Source: Tethya wilhelma (taxonomy: Eukaryota > Porifera > Demospongiae > Tethyida > Tethyidae). From it: DNA of 64,000 nt. A program made the translations under genes and the position numbers. The notes below the pieces were generated by a model. It was not told the DNA's origin and made no database searches. It saw nothing but the letters and a program-made list of their open reading frames with translations. Every line of letters begins with the position of its first letter. The stretch's first letter is position 1. The stretch spans positions 1,111,607 through 1,175,606 of the forward strand of contig CAXIPT010000005.1 in NCBI GenBank assembly GCA_964030475.1. The letters run 5' to 3'. Positions 44,412 through 55,315 of the stretch are shown piece after piece.

Positions 44412-44834
44412 ATAATGCTGTTGAATCCAGTACGTCACCAACCAATGGTGAGAGTGCAAGACATGAATTTGTGTTTGCAGGTTTCTTTCCATTATGTTGT
44501 ACATGTAGCTATACACTGCATATATGTCAATAAGTCGTGCATCTTGTAATAATATGCTGTTGTCCACTCACACTACTAGCTAAGGAATCAAGAAGACATA
44601 GTTCAACAAGGACACGTGTTCCTGAATCCCGTCCAATGCTACGAGCCAGTTCCTTCTCACACTCTACATCACACTCTGCTGGTAATACTACAACTGAATC
44701 AAACGTGGCAATTGTAAATTATGGTCAGTTCTAATTATATGAAAATAAGGAAGAAATTTTGAAATAGTCCTCTGTTTTTTGTTCTAGGTGGTAATACTGA
44801 AGCAGAGGGTCAGTTTGTATTCACGGAGGTTTGA
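44412..44834 (+). CDS. C-terminal exons of an unidentified gene
   Basis: Three in-frame, phase-1 exons: 44412-44447 (NAVESSTSPTN), 44580-44723 (KESRRHSSTRTRVPESRP through SNVAIVNYG) and 44788-44834 (GGNTEAEGQFVFTEV, stop). The composition is hydrophilic, Ser/Thr/Arg-rich, like a cytoplasmic tail. The N at 44279 separates it from K-plus, so I cannot tell whether both belong to one gene. The motif IVNY is too weak to call a signalling site. Confidence 0.45.
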
Positions 44835-47200
44835 ACTATATGTTGTGTTTTGTGTGAACTAATGCAGAACTTGCGTATGTGGATTATGTGTGTGCACATT
44901 GAATTATGATAGACTTAGCTGTAAATCATAATTATTTCATCAATCATCTTTTAAATTTCATTTATTTGTGTATGTATATCTTATTGGTGTGCTTACTCAC
45001 TACCCTGATGCATAAGCTAGTTAATTTTTTGCTAACTTCATGACAACCCTGTTCCATACAATCCGGTATTGGTTGGCAATTACATATGCACGATTGTTAC
45101 ATGTAAAATACCAGTGTTGGGCTTATTGCTGAGTATTCATCCTGTTTACTTGCAATGAGGAGCAAAGTTTAATGAGTTACCTTAAAAGTTGTCATGTGGT
45201 TTGAAACTGAAACAATTTCTCATGACTGGGTATTTTTATTGCATCCTGTGTGTGAGATCAGGCAGGAATTGTGGGGGTTCCTTAGGTTGAGGCCAATATA
45301 CCCTCATTCCCTGCCTTTCCAAGGAAATATTCAGAGGGAGGAGTCTGAGAACTAGGCTGAACTGTGAGCTTAAAGTTAGCCAAAATAGCAGCTGGTAATA
45401 TGAGAGAGTACATGTGACTGTGCCATAATTAAATGGACCCCTCATTTATAGTAATTGGATTATTAGCCCACCTTTCACCACAATTAATGCAGTGGTGTGT
45501 TGATTTACATAATTTGATTTTGTGTACCATGACCTGGTTGCTAGTTGGGTTTTGGCTTCACAGCTGGGACAGTTCATTGTATATAGAATAGTTGGCATAC
45601 ACTAGTTTCACTCCACCATAGATTTATGTCATCACTACCTTGTTTGATTCCTGCAAGTTTAAAGAGAAACACTGGATGCTATACACCTACCACTATGAGT
45701 GTGTACATAGTAACAGTTGACCTTTCACCCACATGCATGACAGTTATGCACACATGTGCAGTTTCTAGCTTTATGTGAGTAATATTGATTTTTCTTGAAC
45801 CCTTGTAGGAAAGTGAAACTAGATTACCTACATCATTAGTGAACTTCCCTGTAAGCATACAAAACAAGCCTCCAACAACAACCTTCATGTGTAGTGTTTT
45901 ACAGTGCTGTGTGTGCATAGCACATCCACGTCACTGTACAATCACAATGAGGAGACACTACATATAGTAATAAATGCACCATATCCATTACTAGTATTGT
46001 AGTCAGTTGTAGTGTCTTGTACCTCCATTAACCTTCTACATATGTATATATATACAGAGTGTATTGTATGTATCATTGCCATAAACTTTTATGCATAATA
46101 GTTATGACTCTATTGCAGTTCTCTCTCAAAAGGTTAAGTGGACTTATTAAAATAAGGGGGTTTAGAACTGTTGTTGACTGGCTTATGACGACTGTTGTTG
46201 TTGATCTTATCCATCATTAGCAAACATAATAATTATAATGTTTGTCACTTTAGACATTTACAATAATAGTAATTTTACAGGAGATGATCTGCTGTTGTCC
46301 GTAATGTAACAGTTCCTGCCTTGCACTTAGCCTCGTACCCAGGCCACTCCCTCTTTTTAGTGTTTCACGCTAAAACACTAAAAAGAGGGAGTGGCCTGGG
46401 TACGAGGCTACCTTGCACTAGTGTAAATTGTTAAAATTGTAATTGTTGTGATGTCAAAAAGAGAGATTATGACTGTCATTGTTGTCCTTAAAGTTATCAA
46501 AAATTGGAGGTTGTTTCAACTTTTTTATCCCTGGTGTCCCCTAATAATAATTTGTTTCAGAATTGCAGTTGTGGAATTACAATATAGGGGCAGGTGCATC
46601 CACAATTAGGGGATGCCCTTGGAAGCATTCAACCAGCAGGGCAAAAACCATGGTGATGTGCCACCCATGGTTGTAACAATCCCCCTGCCTATAGATGTAG
46701 TCTAGAGCTCTGGGAATACTCACCACAAAACAATGGTTTGTGTGGGCTTAAAATCATTATAGTTCAAAGTTCTGTTCCTCCTATTTGTGGGTTAAAATGA
46801 TTTATGGTTGCTGCTTACTATGTTAGAGTAGTGGTTAATGGTGTATAAACACAGGTGTATTCTGCTGAATACATAGTTGAAAGTTTTGTGACATCATAAT
46901 AACAATGATTAATATAAACAAGCTTGCATTATTTCAGTGCATCTGATAAGAAAATGTATAAACAACTCTCAAGAACTCTGGTTGATGTTTTGAAGGATAT
47001 TTTTATGACATCAATCATGATTATTTCCAGCAAAATGCACCCTCCTTTAAAATAGAATTATTGCATCTGATATTGCACAAACAACTGTCAAGACAAAAAC
47101 AGTTTTCTTAAACTTTTGACATCACATGTACTTTCAGTAGAAAACAACAACTAAAAACATAACTTTATTTATTTAAGTGATTGGTTTCAGTATGTGTAAG
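44835..47200. other. Intergenic, about 2.4 kb
   Basis: No exon supported on either strand. Contains the hairpin insertion at 46328-46410 and scattered AT-rich words. The right end includes the 3' flank of gene M. Confidence 0.5.
46319..46419. mobile_element. 83-bp perfect hairpin element with 9-bp target duplication
   Basis: Arms 46328-46365 and 46373-46410 are 38-bp exact reverse complements (tagcctcgtacccaggccac at the outer end) around a 7-base loop. Direct repeats ccttgcact flank it at 46319-46327 and 46411-46419. A perfect stem and perfect target duplication indicate a very recent insertion. The 9-bp duplication would fit Mutator-like or foldback elements; assignment is inference. Confidence 0.85.
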
Positions 47201-48848
47201 TCAGTGATTTCTCTTATGTACACAATATAGATTGCCAGTTCCTCCAACAGTCTTATACGCCACATTCTCAGTCATGTCCATCGAATACTTTGTAACTGCT
47301 TCTACCTCTTCACCACTCTCCAACAGGACGAATATTTCCTTTGTCTGTTGGGGTATCAGAGGAGGCCATATATCGAGGCTCTCTTCCGATGTGTTATCAT
47401 CATCACATTCAATACCTGAAGGTCTAAGGTGACTGCCTTGGTCGTAGCGATCAGCCTCAGGCAGCTCGTGAAGAGTGGTCCCTGATGGTGAGAGGGGGTG
47501 TGTAGGTGCTCTTTGAGAGCAGTAGGAAATGGATGGAGGTGCTGAGGTCATGTGATTGGTGTGGGTGTGGCTAGAATGCTGGGGGCGTGGGGGGATTGGG
47601 GGTGGTTTAGTAGTCCCATGAGATGCCACTACTGTGGTATTCTCATATTGAGTAACTCGATCAGGCTTGGGAATATTTTCGTACGAGTGTGCTCCACTCT
47701 TGGGAGTTGATATACAAGAAAGATCTGATTTGGGAGTAGGATCACGTGGTTGCTGTGTTGCAGTGGCAATGCGGAAAATGGGTTTTGGAGATTGAGACAG
47801 ATTTTGAATTTCACAGGTCTCCAAATGGTGTGTGTACTTTGGGCTGGAACTAAAGTCTCTTTCAAAGACATCGTCACTGCCAGTGGAATCAGAGGAATCT
47901 TCCACATCCACAGTGACTGTCACTGTAGAGGAACTGCTGCATGGCTCGTTGGAGGAGGGCAGGGACTCCAAGATGAACATTTCAGCTGTACGAGCTGGTA
48001 ATGGTGGTGACACCAGTCCATCGTCATACCACTCGTCCTCATTTGCTTTGGCTTTCTTCTTCTTAGCTCTGTCTTCCTCCAGGGAACTGGCAGTGTTCCT
48101 GTTCTTATGTTCAGTTATTACCTCACATGACAGTTTCTCTGTGAATGGAAAAATTAATAGCCTGAGTGAGGTGTGGTGGTGTTCCTTGTTCCTGAATAAA
48201 TATTCTATTGGCTAAATTTACTGATATATTTAATAACGTACATGTAATTGCAAGTTCAAGTGTACAGGATGTAAGCTACCTTTCTTTTTTTTATTAGCAT
48301 TAATAGCTAGAATGGCTGAGAGTATGACCACACAGAGCACACCAAGAATGATGACCAATGCACAGCTGACAGAAACAATAACTGTTATGTACAGTGTGTC
48401 TTCAGCAGATGGAGACTTTGTTCCTAGTTGCATGTGTGAAAATGATCCATGAGACTTGTCAAGATCTACAGATAGATATACCCAATGGTTGATTCCTAGT
48501 AGAGCAATGGGGCAGCTCCAGCTTGTTTATGATGTCATACTTAATGTAATGATATTCATAGTTGGCAGCAAAACTGCAGAATCTGATCTAGAGTTATTAT
48601 TATTATCAGGAATATAGAGCTAGAGTAGAGAAGTTACCAACAGTGTAAGATCCTGGGTGCTCAGTAGAATTGCATTTACCTATATGGTCATAAACATGCA
48701 ATTATTATTAGAAGGATTTATTGCCATGTAGCAACAGAGCACTTGGTCTATATAAATTTTATGATAATAATGCATACTCACTTGTGATGCAGCAGCTTAC
48801 TTTCCAGCTCCAAACCTCCAGTAAAATCAGCAGTAGCAAATATTTCAT
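47201..48848 (-). CDS. Gene M: transmembrane adaptor-like protein with multiple Tyr motifs
   Basis: Minus-strand exons 48848-48782, 48465-48280, 48138-47201; 1191 nt, exactly 396 residues. The signal-like start is MKYLLLLILLEVWSW. Only about 30-40 residues of ectodomain follow, then a membrane segment (VIVSVSCALVIILGVLCVVI) and a basic KKKK border. The tail of about 320 residues holds SYENI and QYENT (YxN, Grb2-SH2 type), PPPIPPRP (class II SH3 ligand), several other tyrosines, and near the C-terminus VAYKTV (ITIM pattern) and NLYCV. Tiny ectodomain, single membrane pass and tyrosine/proline-rich tail resemble LAT, PAG and NTAL in logic, not in detectable sequence. It lies head-to-head with receptor G, so the two may be co-expressed. 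Alternative: an orphan receptor that lost its ectodomain. Confidence 0.8.
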
Positions 48849-49149
48849 TTTCCAAAACGTTTGATGTCTAAAAAAAGTGTCATGCTTTTTTTATAGCAGC
48901 CTTAGCCCCGCCCTCTTAAGGCTCGTTTATTTCATGAATGCCTTCCCCATAAAATATGCGCGCAACTCGCTAAATATATAATACGCGCCGGGGAAGCAAC
49001 GAAAACGAGGAAACGAGGCTACAACTGGAGCATAAAACTGATCAACTCATTTTATTCCAGTCAAATTAAACTGAGTTGCCGTCACCAAGTGATCTCATGC
49101 ATTTTTGTTCTTTTAGAGTCTGTGACACTGAATACAATATTTAGTGACT
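48849..49149. promoter_or_regulatory. Putative bidirectional promoter between genes M and G
   Basis: 301 bp separate the start codons of M (minus, 48848) and G (plus, 49150). It holds a GC-box-like ccccgccc at about 48907, CpG-rich words (gcgcgcaactcgc, acgcgccgggg) and TA-rich stretches (aatatataat). The shared divergent position suggests coordinated expression; this is inference. Confidence 0.5.
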
Positions 49150-50929
49150 ATGGTTGTCTGCATACTGTTGACGATTCTATGTAAGTTCTCAACTCGCATG
49201 CAGTCTTGGATCTAAGTCATGTGACTACTTCTGTCTGCTATAATTGTACAGTGATATTCAGCATTAATTCCACATCGTCCCAGCCTGCCGAGATATTCTT
49301 CCCTGGAATTAGAGTGGAGTTCCATTGTAATGTTAGCAATCCCTTCATTCAAGTCAACGATATTGAGACCACCCTAGAGCGCGGAGGTATTCATGGGTAC
49401 GTGGAAGACCTGCAGTACATCGGAATAGAGCCAAAGAATATCAGGATCAGAGATGAGACCATTCCAATGGTTTGTGTTAATGGGAGCTCACCACAGATTC
49501 GAGATAATTATACAATTATCTGTCAAGAAGTGACGAATCGTCGTTTCACACAAACCATCAATCACCATACTTTTGTACTGACTTATCAGAGTAAGCTATT
49601 TTCAATCTCTCTAAACACCAAACTCCATAATTTTGATTTATTATAGCTTCACTACCTCCTCCTGAGAATTTTCTCATGAGAGACAATATGTTAACGTGGA
49701 ATCCTCCATCCTGTGTCAGTAACAGTTCATCAGACACATATAGGATTGAAGTCACTCATACACTTCAATTCACCTACACCATCTACATCACTAATGCATC
49801 AAATGGAACACCTGTAACAAACATATCATCACTGACTATCACCAACTATAACCTGTCACAGATCTGGGATGAGCTGCAACCATGTTCTGAATACCACATT
49901 GAAGTGTGTGCATGCAATTTAGTTACAGAGCCATGCCGTGAAATCAATGTGAGAAGTAAACAAATCGTGTACACCATGTCAGGTATAATTATTAGCCCCT
50001 CTAGTTGCTCTATCAGCCTTATTACTATAATCTATATATATCATGTTATCAGGTTCAGGTTGTTCTGTCCAATCATCAGAACCTCAAGACATTGAGACAA
50101 CCACCATCTCATCTTCTATTGGAGATCTAGAACAAGAAGACAGCACACAGCCAACTAGCAGTGGTAAGTACCACATTTGTAAATTGTGGGCCAAATACAT
50201 TGTCATATATTCAATAATTATGACATGTTGCCATCATCTTGCAGGTCTCCCTACAGCTATTGTTATTGGAGTTGTGATAGTAGTTACTGGCGCTCTTTTG
50301 ATTATATCTCTAGTCATACTCTATATTTTGATCAGAAAAAGGAATGCAAAAGGTGATGCATAAATTAAAGAATAATAATTGTCTTTCAAGTTTGTATGAG
50401 CATTCTGCGTGTGCATGTGTGCATAGTTTATCCCTATGTCATTCTACACACAGCAGTTGACAGTGCGATAAACATTGATGAATTCAGTTCCAAAGACAAC
50501 CAGTATGAAGATCCAGCGTAAGACCAAAAAGCATGCAGTATTAACATTCACAGTTTCATTGTAATCTGTCATTGCAGTCCAAGCCATGTTCAACGTCCAC
50601 CCACATATGAGCAGTCAGAATTTCTACTAGTCACTGAGCAAAGTATGACTGGCCAGACAAATGGGGTATGGATTACATTGACCATCTTACAAGTCTGAGA
50701 TCTAGGGGGACTATATATTTCCTCCTCCCATGCACTTCCTGTTTTTTTTTGATAGTAATAAGTTTCATTTCATCATTGTTATCGTCTTTGTGCACAGGGT
50801 GGTGGGCTCATCTATGCTGAATTAGCTTTGACTCAGTCTCCAGCTAGAGTATCTCCACCAGCAGACGATTCCACACAGACTTATGTTACTGTACAGCCTG
50901 GGACCAGCCACAAGCCTGAGTCTGACTGA
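49150..50929 (+). CDS. Receptor G: Ig-like, FN3, TM, tail with ITIM
   Basis: Eight exons: 49150-49180 (signal peptide MVVCILLTIL), 49252-49590, 49647-49982, 50053-50163, 50245-50352, 50454-50517, 50578-50665, 50798-50929. Total 1209 nt, exactly 402 residues, stop TGA 50927-50929. The first ectodomain exon is Ig-like (VEFHCNVSNPF, YTIICQEV). The next is FN3 (LPPPENFLMRDNMLTW, LQPCSEYHIEVCACN). A Ser/Thr stalk precedes the membrane segment (VIGVVIVVTGALLIISLVIL) and IRKRN. The tail has NQYEDP, PPTYEQ, and LIYAEL, an exact ITIM of the type found in inhibitory receptors, then TYVTV. A polyadenylation-type aataaa lies at about 51024. H is its paralog on the opposite strand. Confidence 0.88.
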
Positions 50930-51022
50930 GTATATACATATACATACCACACCTCACGTATCAAATTAAAGCATCTTCAGTGTTTTTTATACAGCAGTTT
51001 TTGTGTATTGCACACAGATATC

Positions 51023-51030
51023 AATAAAAT
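51023..51030 (+). terminator. Polyadenylation signal of gene G
   Basis: The hexamer AATAAA occurs about 95 bp after the stop codon of G, followed by TG-rich sequence. It is placed as expected for a 3' end signal. Confidence 0.5.
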
Positions 51031-51291
51031 GTTTGTTGCTCAGTGCAATGTACTGCAGGAATAAATGATTTGAATATAGTTATAACCTTGATTATGATAA
51101 TGCAGTGTTTGTATGAGTTGTTGTAAATTTAAACTTCCATGGCATTTAATACGTATTTCAAGAATGTGCTTTTACCAAGGAAAAGCATCTGAACACAAAA
51201 CATGGGCATGCAAGGTTGCATTCACAGCCTTGAGGGCCTGGATCACTTTGAAGTGGTTCTCACCAAGAGGAACAGTTTAAATGGTATAAGG

Positions 51292-51725
51292 ACTGGAACT
51301 AGGCCTTTGCAAATATGCTAGCATATAATTTTGAGCATAATAGGTAAGCATTAGAATCAGAGAATTATGCTGGCATAATAGGTGAATTCCTGGCATAATT
51401 TGAGCAAAAATTATAGATTGAACACTTTCGTACTAACTATTGTAGGTTTGAATAATCAATATATAGATAAATCACCTTATAATATTGCTTAACAATTGCA
51501 TCTTATCCTAACAACCATTGTGTCAAATTGTAATCAAAAAAAGATCTGGATATCTTGGCGGATGTTGTGTATTTTGTATGAACGCATGACAAATAATGGA
51601 TTTTAACAGGAAAATCTTGAGCATAATAGGTAAAATTGTGGAGCATAATAGGTGAAATTGTGAGCATTAGAGCATAGCATAATGGGCAAAAAATTAAGCA
51701 TAATTTGCAAAGGCCTAACTGGAAC
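51292..51725. mobile_element. hAT-like MITE with 8-bp target duplication
   Basis: The element 51300-51717 has terminal inverted repeats taggcctttgcaaat / atttgcaaaggccta and is flanked on both sides by actggaac (51292-51299 and 51718-51725). The interior carries several gcataataggt subrepeats. An 8-bp target duplication is typical of hAT transposons. No transposase, so it is non-autonomous; it interrupts the L-like pseudogene. Confidence 0.8.
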
Positions 51726-52422
51726 CTGTATGTTTAGGATTCACCAATTGCACTTTCAATACACCTGAACATTAAAGATAACTTATCACAAATTCAGTTC
51801 TGTCAGGAAAAACTATCAACAGAAATACAGTGATGTTTGAGTTTGAAGGAACTGGACTTACCAGTGGTTACAGAATGATATATTCCGGCTCGATACTGTA
51901 GCACCACGACACAGAACTCATCATCTCCATGGACCCAGATCCTGTTCCGAGCTATGGCTCTCTCTCGAAGTCACCAGGAAGGATTTCAGTTCTCTCAAAC
52001 ACACCATCAGTACCTGTAGTAAAAGTTGTGATACAATGTTTGGTTGAGACTGTAACAGCCACATGCAGCTGCATGAATCTTGTTGACAAATTATCTCTAG
52101 TATAGACTACCACAACTGTTTACAGTCCACTCTTGTGTTGTCCAAATGAGTGAGGTTGCACTCAATTGAAGCACCAGGCCTGTTGGTTTCAACTCAGCAT
52201 AGAGTTGGTCAACATCAAGATTCTTAGAATAGGTGTGTTGTTGACGAAGAACGTACGCCTCCAATCCTAAACAGTGAAATAAAAACTGTGGCTACATAGA
52301 ACTTAATTGTAAAAATGGGAAGTGAGTTTGGTCACTCATCCCTCTCTGAAAATGTCAAAGAGGAGCTTGGGAATGAAGCTAACTGGTCTAGGCCCATAGC
52401 TCTTGTAAGTACACATACATTT

Positions 52423-52466
52423 ATGATGGTACTATGATGGTACTATGATGGTACTATGATGGTACT
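52423..52466. repeat. 11-bp tandem repeat, four units
   Basis: atgatggtact repeated four times without change inside the pseudogene. Confidence 0.9.
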
Positions 52467-53150
52467 ATATTGAGGCTACAGACTAGTACATACCTTGTAG
52501 TTCAAACTGTGCTCCTCCTAAGATCTCCTCTGGAATGGGTTCACCTGCCACCCGACTCATGATCAACGCCCTGAGGCTGTGATGCCCTGGGGCAATCTGA
52601 CTGAGAGCAACTTGATAGGGGAACAGACCTAAGGATACACATTTTCATAAAACCAGAGACAAAACATTAACTCTTGACGAATCATTTGAACCATACTAAC
52701 AGTGACCTACTGAAGGTGACTGTGTCATTATCAATGTTGCTACTACACTTAATGGATTCTGTATTCATGTGTGTACTGCATGTACGTGTAAGCTAGCTAG
52801 AGTGAAGGAGTTTGGAAAATGGTTACTAGTCAACAAATTTGTCTCTAGTCGACAAATTTGTTTTACGAAATTTGTCTTACAATCATTGTCCTCAATAGCC
52901 ACAAGATATCTGGAGTCAACTCAGATCAAGAGGGTCTGTTGCCTGTTCATCCACCTCTAATAAGACCAGAAATTCCTTGATCAGTCAGTTTTGCCTCGTT
53001 ATCCTCTGTTAAATGTCCTGTCCTGCAGACACTCATCAACAAGTTTTGAGTGATGTCCTGTCCTTCTATGAAAGTCCCTGTCTGTGGGTGGAAGGTAAAT
53101 ACATGGGTAAAATGCATAGCTTCATTTCCTGGGCTTCTCTTAATTGTGCA

Positions 53151-53839
53151 TGCTTGCATTAATTTTGATAATCTTTACTTAGACCTGGGAATGATGCGTA
53201 CGGTAGTAGAGCTCTTGCAATTATGTCATCCAATTTTAATAACGTTTGATTAACCTCTGTAATTAATTTTAAAAATTAGTATTGGCGAAATAAGTTAAAA
53301 ATTTTTAAATTTCAAGGCTTAATCTCTTTTAAATATTTTTTAAAGTTGCCACTTTTTGTATTATTCACATAGGCGTATGGCAAAAACTATCAACTTTCAA
53401 AAATTTACATAAAATAATCTATATACTTGGAGTTGAATTGCGACATGCATGCCTTTTTTGTTTTCCTTACTTTTTACAGCACTGCCCATGATAGTATACA
53501 GGCCACTTAGCCTTGCAATAAGCAAGAGTAAAAAACCTATATATAGCCCTCTCTTATTTACCCTTGCAATAAGTATACAGGGAATTTCCAGGGATATCTG
53601 GAGATATAAATCATTGTATACTATTATATTTCCAACTGCAACCATTAAACAAACAAACAAACAAAAATGAGTATACCAACTAGGTGGATGCATGGCTCCA
53701 GTAAGTCCAATCATTGATTCCAAGTAAATGCAATAATAATATAATAGTCTATAGATCATGACCTTTATGTTCATAATTATTCACAATCGTGTACATAGTT
53801 AATTTTCATTGTTACATGTATGCAAGTATAAAGTGAAAA
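53151..53839. other. No gene seen; 3' flank of gene H
   Basis: About 690 bp of AT-rich sequence. A relic of a MITE B right end (tttttacagcactgcccat) lies at about 53471. No exon supported. Confidence 0.5.
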
Positions 53840-55315
53840 TTATTTTCTGTTTACTGGTCCATAAGCTACATTCTCTTTCATCTCAACAGAGCACTGTGGT
53901 TTACTGACTTCCTCATACACTGGTGGCCCTGGGTGTGTAGATGCTCTGCTAGCACTGGTGGTGGTGATGTTGTTTGTCTTTCTCTTCATGTGATTGTAAA
54001 CACACAATGTCATTGAGATAATTCCACACACATAACCCACAGCTAAACAAACCACACCAGTTACAGCAGCCACTAGAATAACAGTAAATTCAGCTGCAGC
54101 TGTATACGTAACATAATGTGCTAGCTGCATGGTATTATAATTATTACATAATTATCATAAGTACAGCCAACTCACCACTAGTTGGCTGTGTGCTGTCTTC
54201 TTTCTTTGCATTAGAAGATGAGATAGTGGTTATCTCAATGTATTGGGGGTTTGGTGGTTCTAGGGAACAACCAATGCCAGCTGGCCATAGTATATGTAGA
54301 TAAAGAACAACAACTTAAACTTATAGTCACAGAGTGGGCTGTTATAAATTTACATGGTATGATGTACACGATTGGTGGACTTCTCTGATTGTTTTCACAT
54401 GGCTCTGTATCTAAGTTGCATGCACACACTTCAACGTTGTATTCCAAACATGGTTGCAGCTCATCCCAGGTCAGTGATAGGTCATAGTAGGTGGTAGTCA
54501 GTGATGATATGGCTGTTGCAGCTGTTACATTTGATGCATAAGTAATGTAGATGGTGTAGGTGAATGGAAGTGTATGAGTGACTTCAATCCTGTAGGTGTC
54601 TGATGAACTGTTACTGACAGAAAGTGGATGACTCCACTCAAGCATGTTGTCTCTTATGAGGACACTCTCAGGAGCAGGTAGCCAATCTAGAATAATTGTG
54701 GTGTGATGTGACATGATAATCAGCCATGATTGTCAAATATAGTGTGTTTATTTCAGGATAATAATTATTATGATGTGATTAAACTGTTGAGAGTGTATCA
54801 TAATAATCATTGTTACTAATTTAAATAGCTTACTCTGATAAGTCAGTACAAAAGTATGGTGATTAATGGTTTGTGTGAAACGACGATTCGTCACTTCTTG
54901 ACAGATAATTGTATAATTATCTCGAATCTGTGGTGAGCTCCCATTAACACAAACCATTGGAATGGAATCATCTCTGATCCTGATATTCTTTGGCTCTATT
55001 CCGATGTACTGCAGGTCTTCCACGTACCCATGAATACCTCCGCGCTCTAGGGTGGTCTCAATATCATTGACTTGAATGAAGGGATTGCTAACATTGCAAT
55101 AGAAGGTAACAACAATCCCAGGGTAGAATATATTCTCACCTGATTGTGAATTACATGTGTCAGCAATTAATTAGTAGATTCATGATGGAGGCAACACATT
55201 CAGTCAAAATAGGCCTGCAATTATTATTGTGACAAAATAATATTAACCTACCATTTATAATAACTATCAGAGTAGCTATTACTAGAAGAGACATCATCTT
55301 CATCATTAATGCCAT
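53840..55315 (-). CDS. Receptor H: Ig-like, FN3, TM, tail with ITIM; paralog of G
   Basis: Five minus-strand exons: 55315-55252 (signal peptide MALMMKMMSLLVIATLIVII), 55139-54834, 54686-54354, 54280-54176, 54099-53840; 1068 nt, exactly 355 residues, stop TAA 53840-53842. The Ig-like exon is very close to that of G over DIETTLERGGIHGYVEDLQ, while the start of that exon and the FN3 exon differ more. After the stalk come a membrane segment (VILVAAVTGVVCLAVGYVCG) and KRK. The tail has PPVYEEV (Src-family SH2 type) and VAYGPV, an ITIM pattern close to the C-terminus. Unlike G the tail is in one exon and unrelated in sequence, so ectodomain and tail evolved separately or were recombined. G and H are convergent. 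Confidence 0.88.

Larger units (their letters stand above)
51230..53150 (-). pseudogene. Degraded, rearranged copy of the gene L 3' region
   Basis: The minus strand shows decayed exons in L order: Calx-beta-like (about 53130-52880; DEHQERT-like region destroyed), a module second half at about 52630-52510 (FPYQVALSQIAPG retained), VDC-type exon at about 52260-52130, and the last module half at about 51290-51240 (VPLGENHFKVI with a stop). One exon is inverted: 51836-51868 reads sense on the plus strand while 51870-51980 reads antisense. A MITE and an 11-bp tandem repeat are inserted. No frame survives. Confidence 0.7.

Noticed and set aside
44412..44834. Joining these tail exons to K-plus as one membrane gene
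   Set aside because: K-plus ends in a half module needing a GT-starting partner exon, and a single N lies between; no evidence connects them.
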